Shown: positions 51,202 to 60,879, counted from the stretch's first letter. The stretch: 64,000 nucleotides of DNA from a bacterium (GCA_024275165.1 JAJRZQ010000002.1:124001-188000), one strand, 5' to 3'. Notes: generated by a model not told the origin, from the letters alone. Program-made: numbers and translations.

Positions 51202-52937
51202 TAGACAGCCTCTTGAAATTGCAAGTCATAAAGCCGTTTATATTCTCCTTCCTGGGCTAACAGCTCTTGATGGGTTCCCTTCTGCACGATCCGCCCCTCT
51301 TTCATGACATAGATTTGATCCGCGTTTAAGATGGTGGAAAGGCGGTGGGCAATGACCAAGGTGGTGCGGTTTTTCATGAGATTTGCGATGGCTTTTTGCA
51401 CCTCTTGCTCGGATTCGTTGTCTAAGGCGCTGGTGGCCTCATCGAGGATCAAGATGCCGGCGTCTTTGATTAAGGCCCTGGAAATTGAAATCCGTTGGCG
51501 TTGTCCCCCTGAAAGAGCAGCGCCTTGTTCGCCCACTTCTTCTTGGTACTGATGGGGGAGTTTTGTAATGAACCCATGGGCATAGCCTGCCTTAGCCGCG
51601 TTTTGGACCGAGTTTTCCGTTGATTTGGGGTTCCCGTAGGAGATGTTTGAATGCACCGTGTCGTTAAAGAGGACTACCTCTTGGGTCACCACCGCGATCT
51701 GGCTGCGTAGGCTTTCGAGGGTAACCTCTTGAATGTCGTGCCCGTCAATGCGGATAAAGCCATCTTCTGCGGGGATGTCATAAAAGCGGGGGATCAGGTT
51801 GACCAGGGTGGATTTTCCACTGCCCGAAGAGCCCACCAAGGCAATGACCTGGCCTTTGGTCACCTGGATGTCGATATCTTTTAAGACCTCGACCTGATCA
51901 TAACAAAAGCGTTTGATGTGGATGTGGATTTCTTTAGAAAGAGGCGGCAGGGGCTTGGCCCCTGGTTGATCGCAAATCTTTAATTCCGAATTGAGAATCG
52001 AAAAAATCCGTTGCCCCGCGGCCAAACCCTCTTGCACCTTGAGGTTGAACCCGTTGAATTTCTTAATGGGATCATAGAGCATGAAAAAGCTCATGATAAA
52101 GCTGGCAAAGTCCCCGCCGGTCATCTCCTGATGGATGACCAAATACCCCCCATAGGTGAGGATCACCGCGGCAAAACAGCCGCCCATCAACTCTAAAATG
52201 GGATAGGAATAAGAATCAATCCGCACCGAATGCATTAAGCTGGTATAGAGCCGTTGGTTCTCTTTTTTAAAGCGGGAGAGTTCATAGCCTTCCATGCTGA
52301 AGGCTTTCACGATTCGAATGCCCTGTACCACTTCATTGAGCAGGTTGGTGAGATCACCATAACGGCGGAGCCTGCGGCGGGTAACTTTTTTGTTTTGTCG
52401 GCCAAATTTTTGGATCACGAGGCCCGCGATGGGGATGAGGATGACGGTGATGACAAAGAGCTTCCAAGAGCGGTCATACATGAGCCAAAATAAGAGGGCA
52501 ATTTGCGGGATATCTCGCATGGGGCCGGAAATCGTCAAGGTAACCGCTTCGTTGAGCAGGTTTAAATCCGTGGTGAAGTTGCTGATGAGGTTGCCCGCTT
52601 TGGTCTTGTTGAAAAAAACCAAGGGCATGCCAATGATTTTATTAAACAGCCTTGCGCGCAATTCACGAATCATCACCAAGCCGAGGCTGCTCATCAAGTA
52701 GCTCTGGCCGAAAAAAGTGAAACCCTTAAAGAAATAAAGCAGGATCAGGCCACCGCCCACATAAATAAACTGACTCAAGGCAGGCACCTTGCCGCTGCCT
52801 AAGGCGTCAATAATATCCTTGATAAATTTTGCCGGGGCAACGGTAAACAGAGCGAATAAAAGCATGCACAGGATGCCGAAGAAAAGGCGGGCCTTATGCC
52901 GCATCAACTGTTTTGCCAACTCTTGGGTTACCGACAT
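51201..52937 (-). CDS. msbA: MsbA-like lipid ABC exporter
   Basis: A 578-residue half-transporter: six membrane segments, then an ATPase domain with Walker A GSSGSGKSTL, signature LSGGQRQRISISRAL, Walker B ILILDEATSALD and the switch His in VIAHRLST. Length and order match MsbA, which flips lipid A-core across the inner membrane. Other type I exporters have the same layout, so the exact substrate is not certain. It is followed by the coupled phosphoesterase gene; msrP-msrQ lie upstream on the same strand with 50 bases between. Confidence 0.87.
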   Translation of the reverse strand: MSVTQELAKQLMRHKARLFFGILCMLLFALFTVAPAKFIKDIIDALGSGKVPALSQFIYVGGGLILLYFFKGFTFFGQSYLMSSLGLVMIRELRARLFNKIIGMPLVFFNKTKAGNLISNFTTDLNLLNEAVTLTISGPMRDIPQIALLFWLMYDRSWKLFVITVILIPIAGLVIQKFGRQNKKVTRRRLRRYGDLTNLLNEVVQGIRIVKAFSMEGYELSRFKKENQRLYTSLMHSVRIDSYSYPILELMGGCFAAVILTYGGYLVIHQEMTGGDFASFIMSFFMLYDPIKKFNGFNLKVQEGLAAGQRIFSILNSELKICDQPGAKPLPPLSKEIHIHIKRFCYDQVEVLKDIDIQVTKGQVIALVGSSGSGKSTLVNLIPRFYDIPAEDGFIRIDGHDIQEVTLESLRSQIAVVTQEVVLFNDTVHSNISYGNPKSTENSVQNAAKAGYAHGFITKLPHQYQEEVGEQGAALSGGQRQRISISRALIKDAGILILDEATSALDNESEQEVQKAIANLMKNRTTLVIAHRLSTILNADQIYVMKEGRIVQKGTHQELLAQEGEYKRLYDLQFQEAV

Positions 52938-52986
52938 GGGTGAGGTCGTGGCCTTGAAGGGGGTTATGGTTTAAAATGATTTGAGA

Positions 52987-53622
52987 TCAAGCTGAATTTT
53001 TATCATCCCTGCCTGAATTTGGGTAGGGGTTTCGGGCAGGAGGCGCCCTTCTTAGGGGATTTTGTTTTAATTTGAGCCGGCGAAGCCCGTAAAGCAACAG
53101 GAGAGGGCCGAGCCAAAGAAGGGCTTTTTGCGGGTCTCCCTCCTCTTTTAAGCTCCAATGAAACCCGATTAAGGGCAAGGCAAACCACACAAAGCGGTGA
53201 ATTTTCTTCCAGGGGAGTTTGCGTTGCAGGGCTTTTAAGCTTGTCAGCGCCAGGATCAAGAGGATGAAGTCAGCGGCAAGACCCCACAAAATAAAGGGTT
53301 TGCTGAGGTTTTTTGCCAGTTCTTGCCCCCCTAAAATTTGATCTAAGAGCCAGATGAGCAGGTGCAACTGGGCATAGAAAAAAGCCCATAGGCCCGGCGC
53401 GCGCCTTGTTCTGGCGAGCCAAGAGAGGAGTTTGGATGGAGGCAAGAGGTAGCGCAAAGGCCCTAAAGCCAGGGTATAGAGCAAGACAAAAACCGCCCAA
53501 TTCCCCGTGAAATGGCTGATGGTTTCTACGGGGTTCGCCCCTAAATCGCCTAAAGCGGTCTGGGCGAGGATGGCAAAAAAAGGGAGAATAAAAAGATAAG
53601 GGTAGGCTTTGGCCTTCATCAA
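52987..53622 (-). CDS. msrQ: heme-binding membrane subunit MsrQ
   Basis: A 211-residue membrane protein with six hydrophobic segments and the MsrQ/YedZ His pattern (SHFTGNWA, QLHLLIWLL, KIHRFVWF, GFHWSL). It passes electrons from the quinone pool to MsrP in the periplasm for repair of oxidised methionine. The ATG overlaps the msrP stop by four bases. The usual partner order msrP-msrQ is kept. Confidence 0.93.
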   Translation of the reverse strand: MMKAKAYPYLFILPFFAILAQTALGDLGANPVETISHFTGNWAVFVLLYTLALGPLRYLLPPSKLLSWLARTRRAPGLWAFFYAQLHLLIWLLDQILGGQELAKNLSKPFILWGLAADFILLILALTSLKALQRKLPWKKIHRFVWFALPLIGFHWSLKEEGDPQKALLWLGPLLLLYGLRRLKLKQNPLRRAPPARNPYPNSGRDDKNSA

Positions 53623-54560
53623 AAATTGTGTTTTAAATCCAAGCCTCGATAGAGTGGGGCCACCTCGGGGTATCCATTGAAGAGTTCGGTGGGCCTGCGT
53701 TGAAACCAGCTCCCCAAAACCCGCTCACTGCTTTGGGACCAGCGGGGGTGGTCGATCGCAGGGTTTACATTGGCGTAAAAACCGTATTCCTTTGGTTGGA
53801 TTTGGTTCCACAAGGTCGCGGGTTGGTGGTCGGTTAAGGTGATGCGGACAATAGACTTGATGGATTTGAATCCGTACTTCCAGGGGACGACCAGCCGCAA
53901 AGGAGCCCCGTTTTGTATAGGGAGTTCTTTCCCGTAACAACCAAAGGCTAAAAAAGAGAGTTCGTGCATCGCCTCGGGCAGGGTCAGCCCCTCGGCATAG
54001 GGCCAGGGGTAATAGGAGGTGCGTTGGCCAGGGAAGAGTTTTTTATCCTCTAAGCTCACAAAGGCGACATACTTTGCTTTGCTCGTTGGGTTGGCGAGCT
54101 GGATTAATTTTGCCAAGGGAACCCCATCCCAGGGAACGATCATGGACCAGGCCTCAACGCAGCGAAGGCGGTAAACGCGTTGTTCTAGGCCTAGAGCCTT
54201 GATTTGATCCAAGTCTAGGGTAAGGGGTTTTTGCGCTAAGCCGGTGATCTCGACCTGCCAAGGGGGCAGCGTCACTCCTGCGCAAAGCTCTTTGACTTCT
54301 TGTTTTTGGGTAGAAAACTCATAGAAGTTGTTATAACTCGTGGTTAGCTTTTCCGCGGTGGGCTCTAGTTGTTGAAATTTTGGGTTGGTTTTTGAGGCGA
54401 GGGGGTCGCCTGGCTGGGCAAAAGAGAGGCTGGGCAGGGCTAGGCTGGTGGTCGCTAAGCCTGCGGCCTTCAACAGGGCTCGTCGATTGAAATAAAGGCT
54501 TTCGTCGGTCGCCGCAGAATCGGGGAGAAACCAGGAGGGGGGGCTGAACTGTTTCATCAT
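53619..54560 (-). CDS. msrP: periplasmic methionine sulfoxide reductase catalytic subunit MsrP
   Basis: A 313-residue molybdopterin protein. A Tat-type signal (NRRALLKAAGLATTSLALP) lies at residues 26-45. The molybdenum-binding Cys is in YRLRCVEAWSM, and APLRLVVPWKYGFKSIKSI is the conserved substrate-side block. It reduces protein-bound methionine sulfoxide in the periplasm, taking electrons from MsrQ encoded next to it. Confidence 0.94.
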   Translation of the reverse strand: MMKQFSPPSWFLPDSAATDESLYFNRRALLKAAGLATTSLALPSLSFAQPGDPLASKTNPKFQQLEPTAEKLTTSYNNFYEFSTQKQEVKELCAGVTLPPWQVEITGLAQKPLTLDLDQIKALGLEQRVYRLRCVEAWSMIVPWDGVPLAKLIQLANPTSKAKYVAFVSLEDKKLFPGQRTSYYPWPYAEGLTLPEAMHELSFLAFGCYGKELPIQNGAPLRLVVPWKYGFKSIKSIVRITLTDHQPATLWNQIQPKEYGFYANVNPAIDHPRWSQSSERVLGSWFQRRPTELFNGYPEVAPLYRGLDLKHNF

Positions 54561-55011
54561 GCAAAAGGCTTTGTTGTTTTATGGTTTTGTTGATAAGTTT
54601 TAATATCTATACCTTAAAAAGGTCTGAAAAATTCAGAGGTTCCTCGGCAACCCAGGGAGGGGGTGCCAAATTAAAAAATGAAACGCTTGGATTTACAAGA
54701 GGGTAGGGAGGTATTCTCCACCCTTTGTACTGAAAAAGGGCAGGAATGCTGTTTTTCAGAGGTTTCTTTAATAAAATATCATGCTTGCCAAAGTTGCACT
54801 ATCAAATTTTCTCCTTTTTTGTCTTATAGCTCGAACGGGAGGCCTTTTTCTGGGGGCAAATAAGAGGGCTTGTTATGGGCTTGGATGCTTCCTCAGCTTG
54901 TTGGTTCAGGAAATAAACTCTTGGCTTGCAGGTCGCCTCGGAGTTTATTAGAGGCTCTAAAAATAAACCTTGATCAAGCGCCTTGAAGTCGGTAATTGTC
55001 AATTCCGGTTA
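54561..55011 (+). other. spacer with MITE-related fragment
   Basis: No gene. TCTGAAAAATTCAGAGGTTCC at about 54624-54644 is a rearranged end of the MITE-like repeat. A second segment, TTGGCTTGCAGGTCGCCTCGG near 54915-54935, resembles 35460-35482. The remainder is AT-rich, probably the promoter of the riboswitch transcript. Confidence 0.5.
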
Positions 55012-55135
55012 TCGTTTTCAGGTAACCACTCCAAGAGGAAGTGGGGTTAGAATCCCTCACTGGCGCGCAACGGTGATGCAGCTTTGCTGACAAGTCCGAG
55101 CTTCTTGAACTTTCACCACCTCGCGAACAGGACAT
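55012..55135 (+). promoter_or_regulatory. cobalamin riboswitch
   Basis: The conserved cobalamin aptamer core is visible: GAGGAA, GTGGGGTTAGAATCCCTCAC and GGCGCGCAACGGTGATG in correct order, followed by an AAGTCCGAG box. It lies about 100 bases upstream of btuB. In known cases binding of adenosylcobalamin shuts off expression of the uptake genes. The B12-box part is less canonical than the core. Confidence 0.85.
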
Positions 55136-55232
55136 CAAAATGTTATATTCCATTCAATTTCCCTAGTTGTTTTTAAGTTTTTCAGGGCATTTATCCCCTT
55201 GTTAATATTTAAATTTTAAACTTAAAAACAAC

Positions 55233-57197
55233 ATGAAAAAAGTTATTTTCCTGGCCTTCATGCTCGGTTTGGGTCAATGGGCCCAGGCGCAAGAAGTCCC
55301 CACCAAAGAAATCGTATTTACCGCCACCAAAACTGCTTCAGGCCCTATTGGTGGCATTTCGACCAGTACAATCAGTAAAAAAACCATTGAGGCTTCCCAT
55401 CAAAATGAGTTGGAAGAAGTACTCAAATCCATTCCCGGGGTAGAAATCAGCTCCACTGGCGGGCCCGGCGGGCAGACCAGTATCTTTATGCGGGGCGCGG
55501 ATTCCAAAACCCTCTTGGTACTCATCGACGGCATCATGGTCAACGATCCCGGTCAGCCCAACCGAGGCGCCAATATCGCCAATATCACCCTGGAGTCCGT
55601 TGAGCGAATTGAGGTCTTGCGCGGCCCTCAATCGGTACTCTACGGCTCCAACGCGGTCAGCGGGGTCATTAATATCATCACCAAAAAAGGCAGCGCCCAA
55701 CCCGAATCCTTTATCGCTACCGAGGGGGGGAGTTACAATACCACCAAGGTTTATGGGGGGACGCGCGGCCAAACAGGCGCCTTGGATTATTCGGTCGATT
55801 TTTCCAAAATCCAATCGAGTGGGTTTTCCACGGCCAATAAAGGCAACCCCAACATTGACCATGGCGGAAACACCCAAGAACCAGATGCTTGGAAAAATCA
55901 AAGCGTGGGGTTTAAACTGGGGTATCAACTCAGCAAGAATTCCAAGTTCAAGTTGACGGCTCGCGAGATCCTCTCGGATAAACAATTAGACGATTCGGGC
56001 CCAGGCTTCATGGGGGACCGCTTTGACGGGTACCCTCCCAACCCCAACCCCAGGGGAAACAAACAAAAGCACCAAAGCAGCGATCAGTTATTTTGGTCTT
56101 TGGGGCTGGAGCAAAAATTCTTCAACGGAGAGTTGGACTCTTCATTGACGGTAAAAAATACGCGGATTGCGCGCGGATTATATGATCAAGAAGGGGAAAA
56201 AACCAATGATTTTAACGGAACCGCTCAAGATGTCTCTTGGCAGGGGAGCTTTTTCTTCGGCTATTCCCAACAACTCACCCTCGGCTTAGGCCAACTCAAT
56301 GAGGGATTGACGCAAAATAGCTACAGCTCAGGCCAAGCGACCGAAGATGTCCAACAAACCGTCTCCACCACCAGTTTTTGGGCGCAAGATCAATATTGGA
56401 ACGGGCCCTTGGAAGTGATCTTCGGGGTGCGTCAAGACGAACATGAAAAGTTTGGCAAGGTGCAAACCTATCGCTTGGCCCCTTCTTACCTCTTCCTCAA
56501 CTCAGGTACCAAGCTCAAAGCCAGTTATGGCACCGGTTTTAGGAGCCCCAGCCTCTATGAGTTGTATGGCACCTATACCAGCTTTGGCACTTTGGTCACC
56601 TTGGGCAATGAGAATTTAACCCCTGAAATCTCTACGGGTTGGGATGTTGGTTTGGAGCAAGAAATGGGCAAGTTTCAGCTCTCCGCCACTTATTTTCAAA
56701 TGGATTTTACAGACCGAATTGAGTTTGTTTATAATCCAGCTACCTTTGTGGGCGCTTATCAAAACACCCAAGGCGCCACCCAGACCAAAGGGACCGAAGT
56801 CGAACTGACCGGCCAACCCGCCGAAGGCTGGGTAATGGGAATCAACCTCAATCAAACCCTGACCGCAGACCCAAACGGTGAGCCCTTGGTGCGCAGGCCC
56901 AAGCAGGCGATCAAGGCCACCGGAGACTGGAACCCCATCCCAAAGCTGAAATTCCATGCTGCCTGGCGCGGTATTGGGAAAAGAAAAGCCTGGACAGGGG
57001 CCTATGATAAAGAGGGCAATCAAGTCGCTTACCTTAATGCCTATCAGGTGATCAACCTAGCGGTGAGTTGGCGTTTTTCATCTATGTTGGAACTCTACGG
57101 AAGAATCGACAACCTCGCCGATACCAACTATGAAGAAGCCTGGTCTTACGCTACCGGTGGCCGCATCGCAATGATTGGAGGCAAGGCCTCGTTTTGA
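55233..57197 (+). CDS. btuB: TonB-dependent vitamin B12 outer-membrane receptor
   Basis: A 654-residue outer-membrane beta-barrel protein: signal peptide MKKVIFLAFMLGLGQWAQA, a TonB-box region EIVFTATKTA, a plug domain (GVEISSTGGPGGQTSIFMRG; VLRGPQSVLYGSNAVSGVIN) and a barrel with repeated aromatic strands. B12 specificity is inferred from the riboswitch and the following ABC genes. The four genes btuB-F-C-D are arranged without real gaps. Confidence 0.93.
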   Translation: MKKVIFLAFMLGLGQWAQAQEVPTKEIVFTATKTASGPIGGISTSTISKKTIEASHQNELEEVLKSIPGVEISSTGGPGGQTSIFMRGADSKTLLVLIDGIMVNDPGQPNRGANIANITLESVERIEVLRGPQSVLYGSNAVSGVINIITKKGSAQPESFIATEGGSYNTTKVYGGTRGQTGALDYSVDFSKIQSSGFSTANKGNPNIDHGGNTQEPDAWKNQSVGFKLGYQLSKNSKFKLTAREILSDKQLDDSGPGFMGDRFDGYPPNPNPRGNKQKHQSSDQLFWSLGLEQKFFNGELDSSLTVKNTRIARGLYDQEGEKTNDFNGTAQDVSWQGSFFFGYSQQLTLGLGQLNEGLTQNSYSSGQATEDVQQTVSTTSFWAQDQYWNGPLEVIFGVRQDEHEKFGKVQTYRLAPSYLFLNSGTKLKASYGTGFRSPSLYELYGTYTSFGTLVTLGNENLTPEISTGWDVGLEQEMGKFQLSATYFQMDFTDRIEFVYNPATFVGAYQNTQGATQTKGTEVELTGQPAEGWVMGINLNQTLTADPNGEPLVRRPKQAIKATGDWNPIPKLKFHAAWRGIGKRKAWTGAYDKEGNQVAYLNAYQVINLAVSWRFSSMLELYGRIDNLADTNYEEAWSYATGGRIAMIGGKASF

Positions 57198-57205
57198 TTT
57201 AAAGG

Positions 57206-58321
57206 ATGAAAAAAGCAGCGCTCGCCTTAATCTTATTGCTCATGGCTCTGCCCGCTTGGGGGAAGGGCTGCGCTGCGTCCAAAACCTATCGGCCCCAATG
57301 GGCCAAAAATTTCAGCCTTGAATATGGCCGAGGCTACAAGGTTCTCTCGATTTTTGACCCCTGGCAAAACGCGGGCATTACCCAGCGTTATTTGATCGCT
57401 CAAGCTTGCGCTAAAATCCCCAAAAAATACGCCCAACTCGACCGCATTGCCGCCAACCCCCGGCGCGTGGTCGCTCTTTCCACCACTTACCTCCCTTTTT
57501 TTGGTATCTTGGGAATTCAAGACCGCTTAGTCGGCACGGTAGATAAAAAGTGGGTCAACGCCGCCTGGGCGAGAAAACGAATTGAGGAGGGGCAGGCTCA
57601 AAGCTTTGGCCCCCAAATTACGGATCACTTAGAAGAGCTTTTGGCAACCAGGCCCGATTTGGTGCTGGGGTTTGGGCTCAGCGATCAGGTGATCCGCGAA
57701 AAGGCGCGGCTTAAAAGGCTGAACCTGGTGATGCTCTTTTCGGCGGCCCACTTGGAAAGCTCGCCCTTAGGCCGGGCCGAATGGATTTTGGCTTTCGCGG
57801 CGATTTTTGATTTAGAGGAAAAGGCACGGGCGCATATGGAGCGAATCGCCCAAGAATATTTAGCGCTAGCGCGACTCACCTCTCAAGTTCAACAGCGGCC
57901 CAGCGTTTTTGTGGGCAGTGAATACAAGGGGATTTGGTATTTGCCTGGGGGGCAAACCTATCAGGCTACCTTGATTGCCGATGCCGGCGGCAACTACCTT
58001 TGGAGTCATTCCAAACTGCGGGGCAGCCTGCGTTTAGACTTTGAAAGCCTTTTGTCCCGGGCCGCAAACGCCCGGTTTTGGATCAACGCCGGGCGCCTTA
58101 CTGGTTTAAGGGATCTTCAAAGCGATAAGTTTCAAGCCTTTCGAGCGATTCGAGAAGGGCGGGTGTTTAATTATGTCAAACAGCTCAACCCCGAGGGGGG
58201 CAATGACTATTGGGAAACCGGTTCTGCTTATCCAAACCGGATGTTAAAGGATTTAATCCGCATATTGCACCCTGACCTGCTCCCAGGTTATGAGTTGTAC
58301 TGGTATCGGAGATTACAATGA
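57206..58321 (+). CDS. btuF: B12/iron-siderophore type substrate-binding protein
   Basis: A 371-residue periplasmic protein (signal MKKAALALILLLMALPAWG) of the PF01497 family. RRVVALSTTYLPFFGILG opens the first lobe, LATRPDLVLGFGLSD is the typical helix after it, and FQAFRAIREGRVFNY lies in the second lobe. It is longer than E. coli BtuF because of a 75-residue N-terminal extension (SLEYGRGYKVLSIFDPW) seen in some iron-type members. The ligand is inferred to be cobalamin from context. It overlaps btuC by four bases. Confidence 0.88.
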   Translation: MKKAALALILLLMALPAWGKGCAASKTYRPQWAKNFSLEYGRGYKVLSIFDPWQNAGITQRYLIAQACAKIPKKYAQLDRIAANPRRVVALSTTYLPFFGILGIQDRLVGTVDKKWVNAAWARKRIEEGQAQSFGPQITDHLEELLATRPDLVLGFGLSDQVIREKARLKRLNLVMLFSAAHLESSPLGRAEWILAFAAIFDLEEKARAHMERIAQEYLALARLTSQVQQRPSVFVGSEYKGIWYLPGGQTYQATLIADAGGNYLWSHSKLRGSLRLDFESLLSRAANARFWINAGRLTGLRDLQSDKFQAFRAIREGRVFNYVKQLNPEGGNDYWETGSAYPNRMLKDLIRILHPDLLPGYELYWYRRLQ

Positions 58322-59304
58322 AAACAGGGTACTTGCTGGGGTTGAGTCTATTGACCTTAGGGCTGGTGGCGGCTTTGCTGGGCCTGGGTTCCGTATCCAT
58401 CCCGAGCGACCAGTTCACAGCGGCCTTGCAGGGAAAAGGCATTTATGGCCGTATCCTCTGGGATTTACGACTCCCGAAGGTTTTGACCGCGGCAGGTGCC
58501 GGCGCGGGATTGGCGGTGGCGGGGTTGTTGATGCAAACCCTGTTTTCCAATCCCTTGGCGGGGCCTTATGTATTGGGGATCAACTCGGGCGCGAGCTTAG
58601 GCGTGGCCCTGTTGGTCTTGGTGATGGGTAGCGGTATTTTAAGCGGCATCGCCGGAGGGTTTGCCATGGTGGTAGCCGCTTTTATCGGGGCCGGGCTGGT
58701 TTTGCTTTTGGTCTTGGCTTTGGCAGAAAGGGTGCGAACCCCGGTAACCCTGCTGATTCTAGGTTTGATGTTTGGCAGCATGGCCAGCGCGCTGGTTTCG
58801 ATTTTGATCTATTTTGCCACGCCCAATGATATTCAAGCCTTTATTCTTTGGACTTTTGGCAGCTTTCGCAGTGTCGGTTACAGCGAATTGAGTTTGATGC
58901 TTCCCCTCGTGGCTTTTGGGTTGGGGCTGGCGTTGTTTTTGCCCAAACCTTTAAACGCCTTACTCTTAGGCGAGGAATATGCCCAAAGCTTAGGGGTGGA
59001 GGTCAAGGCGGTTCGACGCTTGTTGTTGCTTGCCGCGAGCATACTCGCTGGGGGGATCACGGCTTTTTGCGGACCCATCGCCTTTTTAGGCATTGCCGTG
59101 CCTCATCTTTGCCGTTTTCTTTTTGCCACCTCGGATCACCGTTTACTGCTCCCGGCCTGCATGCTGCTCGGCGCGGATTTAGCCTTAGCCGCTGAATTGG
59201 TCGCAGGAGTGCCCGGCAGCAGTCAAGCCTTACCCATCAACGCGATTTTGGCCTTGGCCGGGGCTCCTGTGGTGCTTTGGGTGATCCTGAAAGGTAAATC
59301 ATGA
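58318..59304 (+). CDS. btuC: B12 ABC transporter permease
   Basis: A 328-residue FecCD/BtuC permease with about ten membrane segments: LRLPKVLTAAGAGAGLAVAG, NPLAGPYVLGINSGASLG and FCGPIAFLGIAVPHLCR (EAA-like coupling loop) are conserved. A dimer forms the inner-membrane channel. ATGA overlaps join it to the genes on both sides. Confidence 0.93.
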   Translation: MKTGYLLGLSLLTLGLVAALLGLGSVSIPSDQFTAALQGKGIYGRILWDLRLPKVLTAAGAGAGLAVAGLLMQTLFSNPLAGPYVLGINSGASLGVALLVLVMGSGILSGIAGGFAMVVAAFIGAGLVLLLVLALAERVRTPVTLLILGLMFGSMASALVSILIYFATPNDIQAFILWTFGSFRSVGYSELSLMLPLVAFGLGLALFLPKPLNALLLGEEYAQSLGVEVKAVRRLLLLAASILAGGITAFCGPIAFLGIAVPHLCRFLFATSDHRLLLPACMLLGADLALAAELVAGVPGSSQALPINAILALAGAPVVLWVILKGKS

Positions 59305-60257
59305 AGCCCGCCTTAGAGGGGAAAAATCTAAGCATTGGCTACCACAATCAGCCTCTGGCCACGGGTTTATCGCTGGAATTATTCCCCGGTGAGTTGGTTT
59401 GCCTTTTAGGCCCCAATGGGGCCGGTAAAACCACTCTACTCAAAACCCTAAGCGGACTCATCCCCCCTTTGGCCGGAGAGCTGAGCTTGCTGGGGCAACC
59501 CTTGGCAAGCGTCAGTTTGGCCCAACGGGCCAAACAATTAGCCCTGGTTTTAACCGAGCGGCCCCTAACCGGGTTTTTGACGGTCAAAGACTTGACCGCC
59601 TTGGGTCGCCATCCCTACACCGGAGCCCTGGGGCAATTGAGCGAGCATGATTGGGCTCAGGTAGCGCGCGCCTTAAAGCAAGCCGAGGTGGCCGAATTGG
59701 CCGATCAACAGGTCAGCCAACTTTCGGATGGCCAACGCCAACGCACCCTGATTGCCCGAGCCTTGGCCCAAGAGCCCGCTGTATTGGCTCTGGATGAACC
59801 CACCGCCTTTTTGGACATGCCCCACCGTTTAGGCTTGATGGCCCTTTTGCGCAAATTGGCTAGCGAGCAAAACCGCGCCCTCTTGCTTTCGACTCATGAA
59901 TTGGATATGGCGCTGAAATCGGCGGATCGGCTCTGGTTGATGGGGGCGAAGGGGGCCTTTTATCAAGGCGCCCCAGAAGATTTAGGGTCGCAAGGTAAGC
60001 TCACCACGGTTTTTGGTTTAAATTGGAACCCCGTTCAGGGCGCCTTTACCCAGTCTCAAGTCCAACGGGGAGGCTTAAGCATCTTAGCCCCGCAACCCCA
60101 AGCCGCCTGGGGCCGTAGAGCGATAGAACGCGCCGGGTGGGAGTTGGACCCTACCGCCAGGGATCAACTAAAATGGACGGAATCAGGTTGGAGGCTTTGG
60201 GGGCAAACCGGGCCCGACTTTGCCTGGGTGGTAGGCCAATTGAAAGCCAAAAAATGA
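59301..60257 (+). CDS. btuD: B12 ABC transporter ATPase with C-terminal extension
   Basis: A 318-residue ATPase: Walker A GPNGAGKTTLLKTL, signature VSQLSDGQRQRTLIARAL, Walker B VLALDEPTAFLD and STHELDMA switch. The core ends near residue 240; a further 75 residues (QRGGLSILAPQPQAAWG and onwards) form an extension not found in E. coli BtuD, ending in a compact domain of unknown function. Similar extensions occur in some iron/B12 ATPases. Normal B12 import role is expected. Confidence 0.9.
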   Translation: MKPALEGKNLSIGYHNQPLATGLSLELFPGELVCLLGPNGAGKTTLLKTLSGLIPPLAGELSLLGQPLASVSLAQRAKQLALVLTERPLTGFLTVKDLTALGRHPYTGALGQLSEHDWAQVARALKQAEVAELADQQVSQLSDGQRQRTLIARALAQEPAVLALDEPTAFLDMPHRLGLMALLRKLASEQNRALLLSTHELDMALKSADRLWLMGAKGAFYQGAPEDLGSQGKLTTVFGLNWNPVQGAFTQSQVQRGGLSILAPQPQAAWGRRAIERAGWELDPTARDQLKWTESGWRLWGQTGPDFAWVVGQLKAKK

Positions 60258-60390
60258 CCGTGAACTTCTGACCTTCAGGGGGGGCAACTTGCGCCTGCAA
60301 AAAGCTCTTTATCGGCTTGAGGGTTCATATTTAGGAGGTGGCGTTGTAGTTACAGGATCCAGCGAAACTCGTGAAACCAGTGGAAGGAGG

Positions 60391-60410
60391 GAGTTTTTCA
60401 GAGGTTCCTT
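60391..60410 (-). repeat. MITE end fragment
   Basis: GAGTTTTTCAGAGGTTCCTT, a terminal piece of the MITE-like repeat, adjoining the truncated hydrolase fragment. Confidence 0.6.
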
Positions 60411-60617
60411 AATAACCCGACCTGCGGCTCTCAACTCTTCGATAAAAGTAATCATTTCTGACACAACATCAACACCGTCAGCGGCTCCCACCCAGTCTAA
60501 ATAGATGCCATCAATTCCATAGTTGGCAATTTTAGCGATGATCCCGTTGCTTTCAAGCCAAAGATTTTTCCATTCGCTTTTCCAAAAGGCGACTTGATAA
60601 TTTTCGCTCCAGTTATC
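60411..60617 (-). pseudogene. GH114/TM1410-like hydrolase fragment
   Basis: About 68 residues match the core of TM1410/GH114-type alpha-galactosaminidase-like proteins: DNWSENYQVAFWKSEWKN, then YGIDGIYLDWVGA (catalytic Asp strand) and DVVSEMITFIEELRAAGR. Both ends are cut by repeats: the GC-rich repeat at the 5' side (60617) and a MITE end at the 3' side (60410). The open frame extends into both repeats but those residues are not native. It is a remnant, not a functional gene. Confidence 0.75.
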
Positions 60618-60720
60618 GGGGTCTGGGGCTCTCAGCCCCAGCCCGCGGAGCATATATAAATAGCCGGGCGCTTACGCTCAGCGAGCGCTCGCGCGAGCCG
60701 CCCCGCCGGCTTCGGGCAGA
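60617..60720 (-). repeat. GC-rich dispersed repeat, copy B
   Basis: The inverted counterpart of 3741-3849, sharing GGGGTCTGGGGCT, GCGGAGCATAT and the GC-rich end. It truncates the hydrolase fragment. The bases 60721-60879 that follow hold no gene. Confidence 0.75.
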
Positions 60721-60879
60721 GCGTCATCAAGGCGATCCGTCTTCAAGCAAACTCCGCGAAAGCAAAGGGAGCAGTCTGTAGGAAGAAAAGACACAACATT
60801 CCTACCGACTCTCCAGCCCCCCCCCAAAAAAAAAAATCCACCCACGGGCCTTGGTTTCCGAAAAGGCAAATGAACTTCA

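Noticed and set aside
55338-55985. A 215-residue frame antisense to btuB
   Set aside because: Shadow of the btuB coding sequence.
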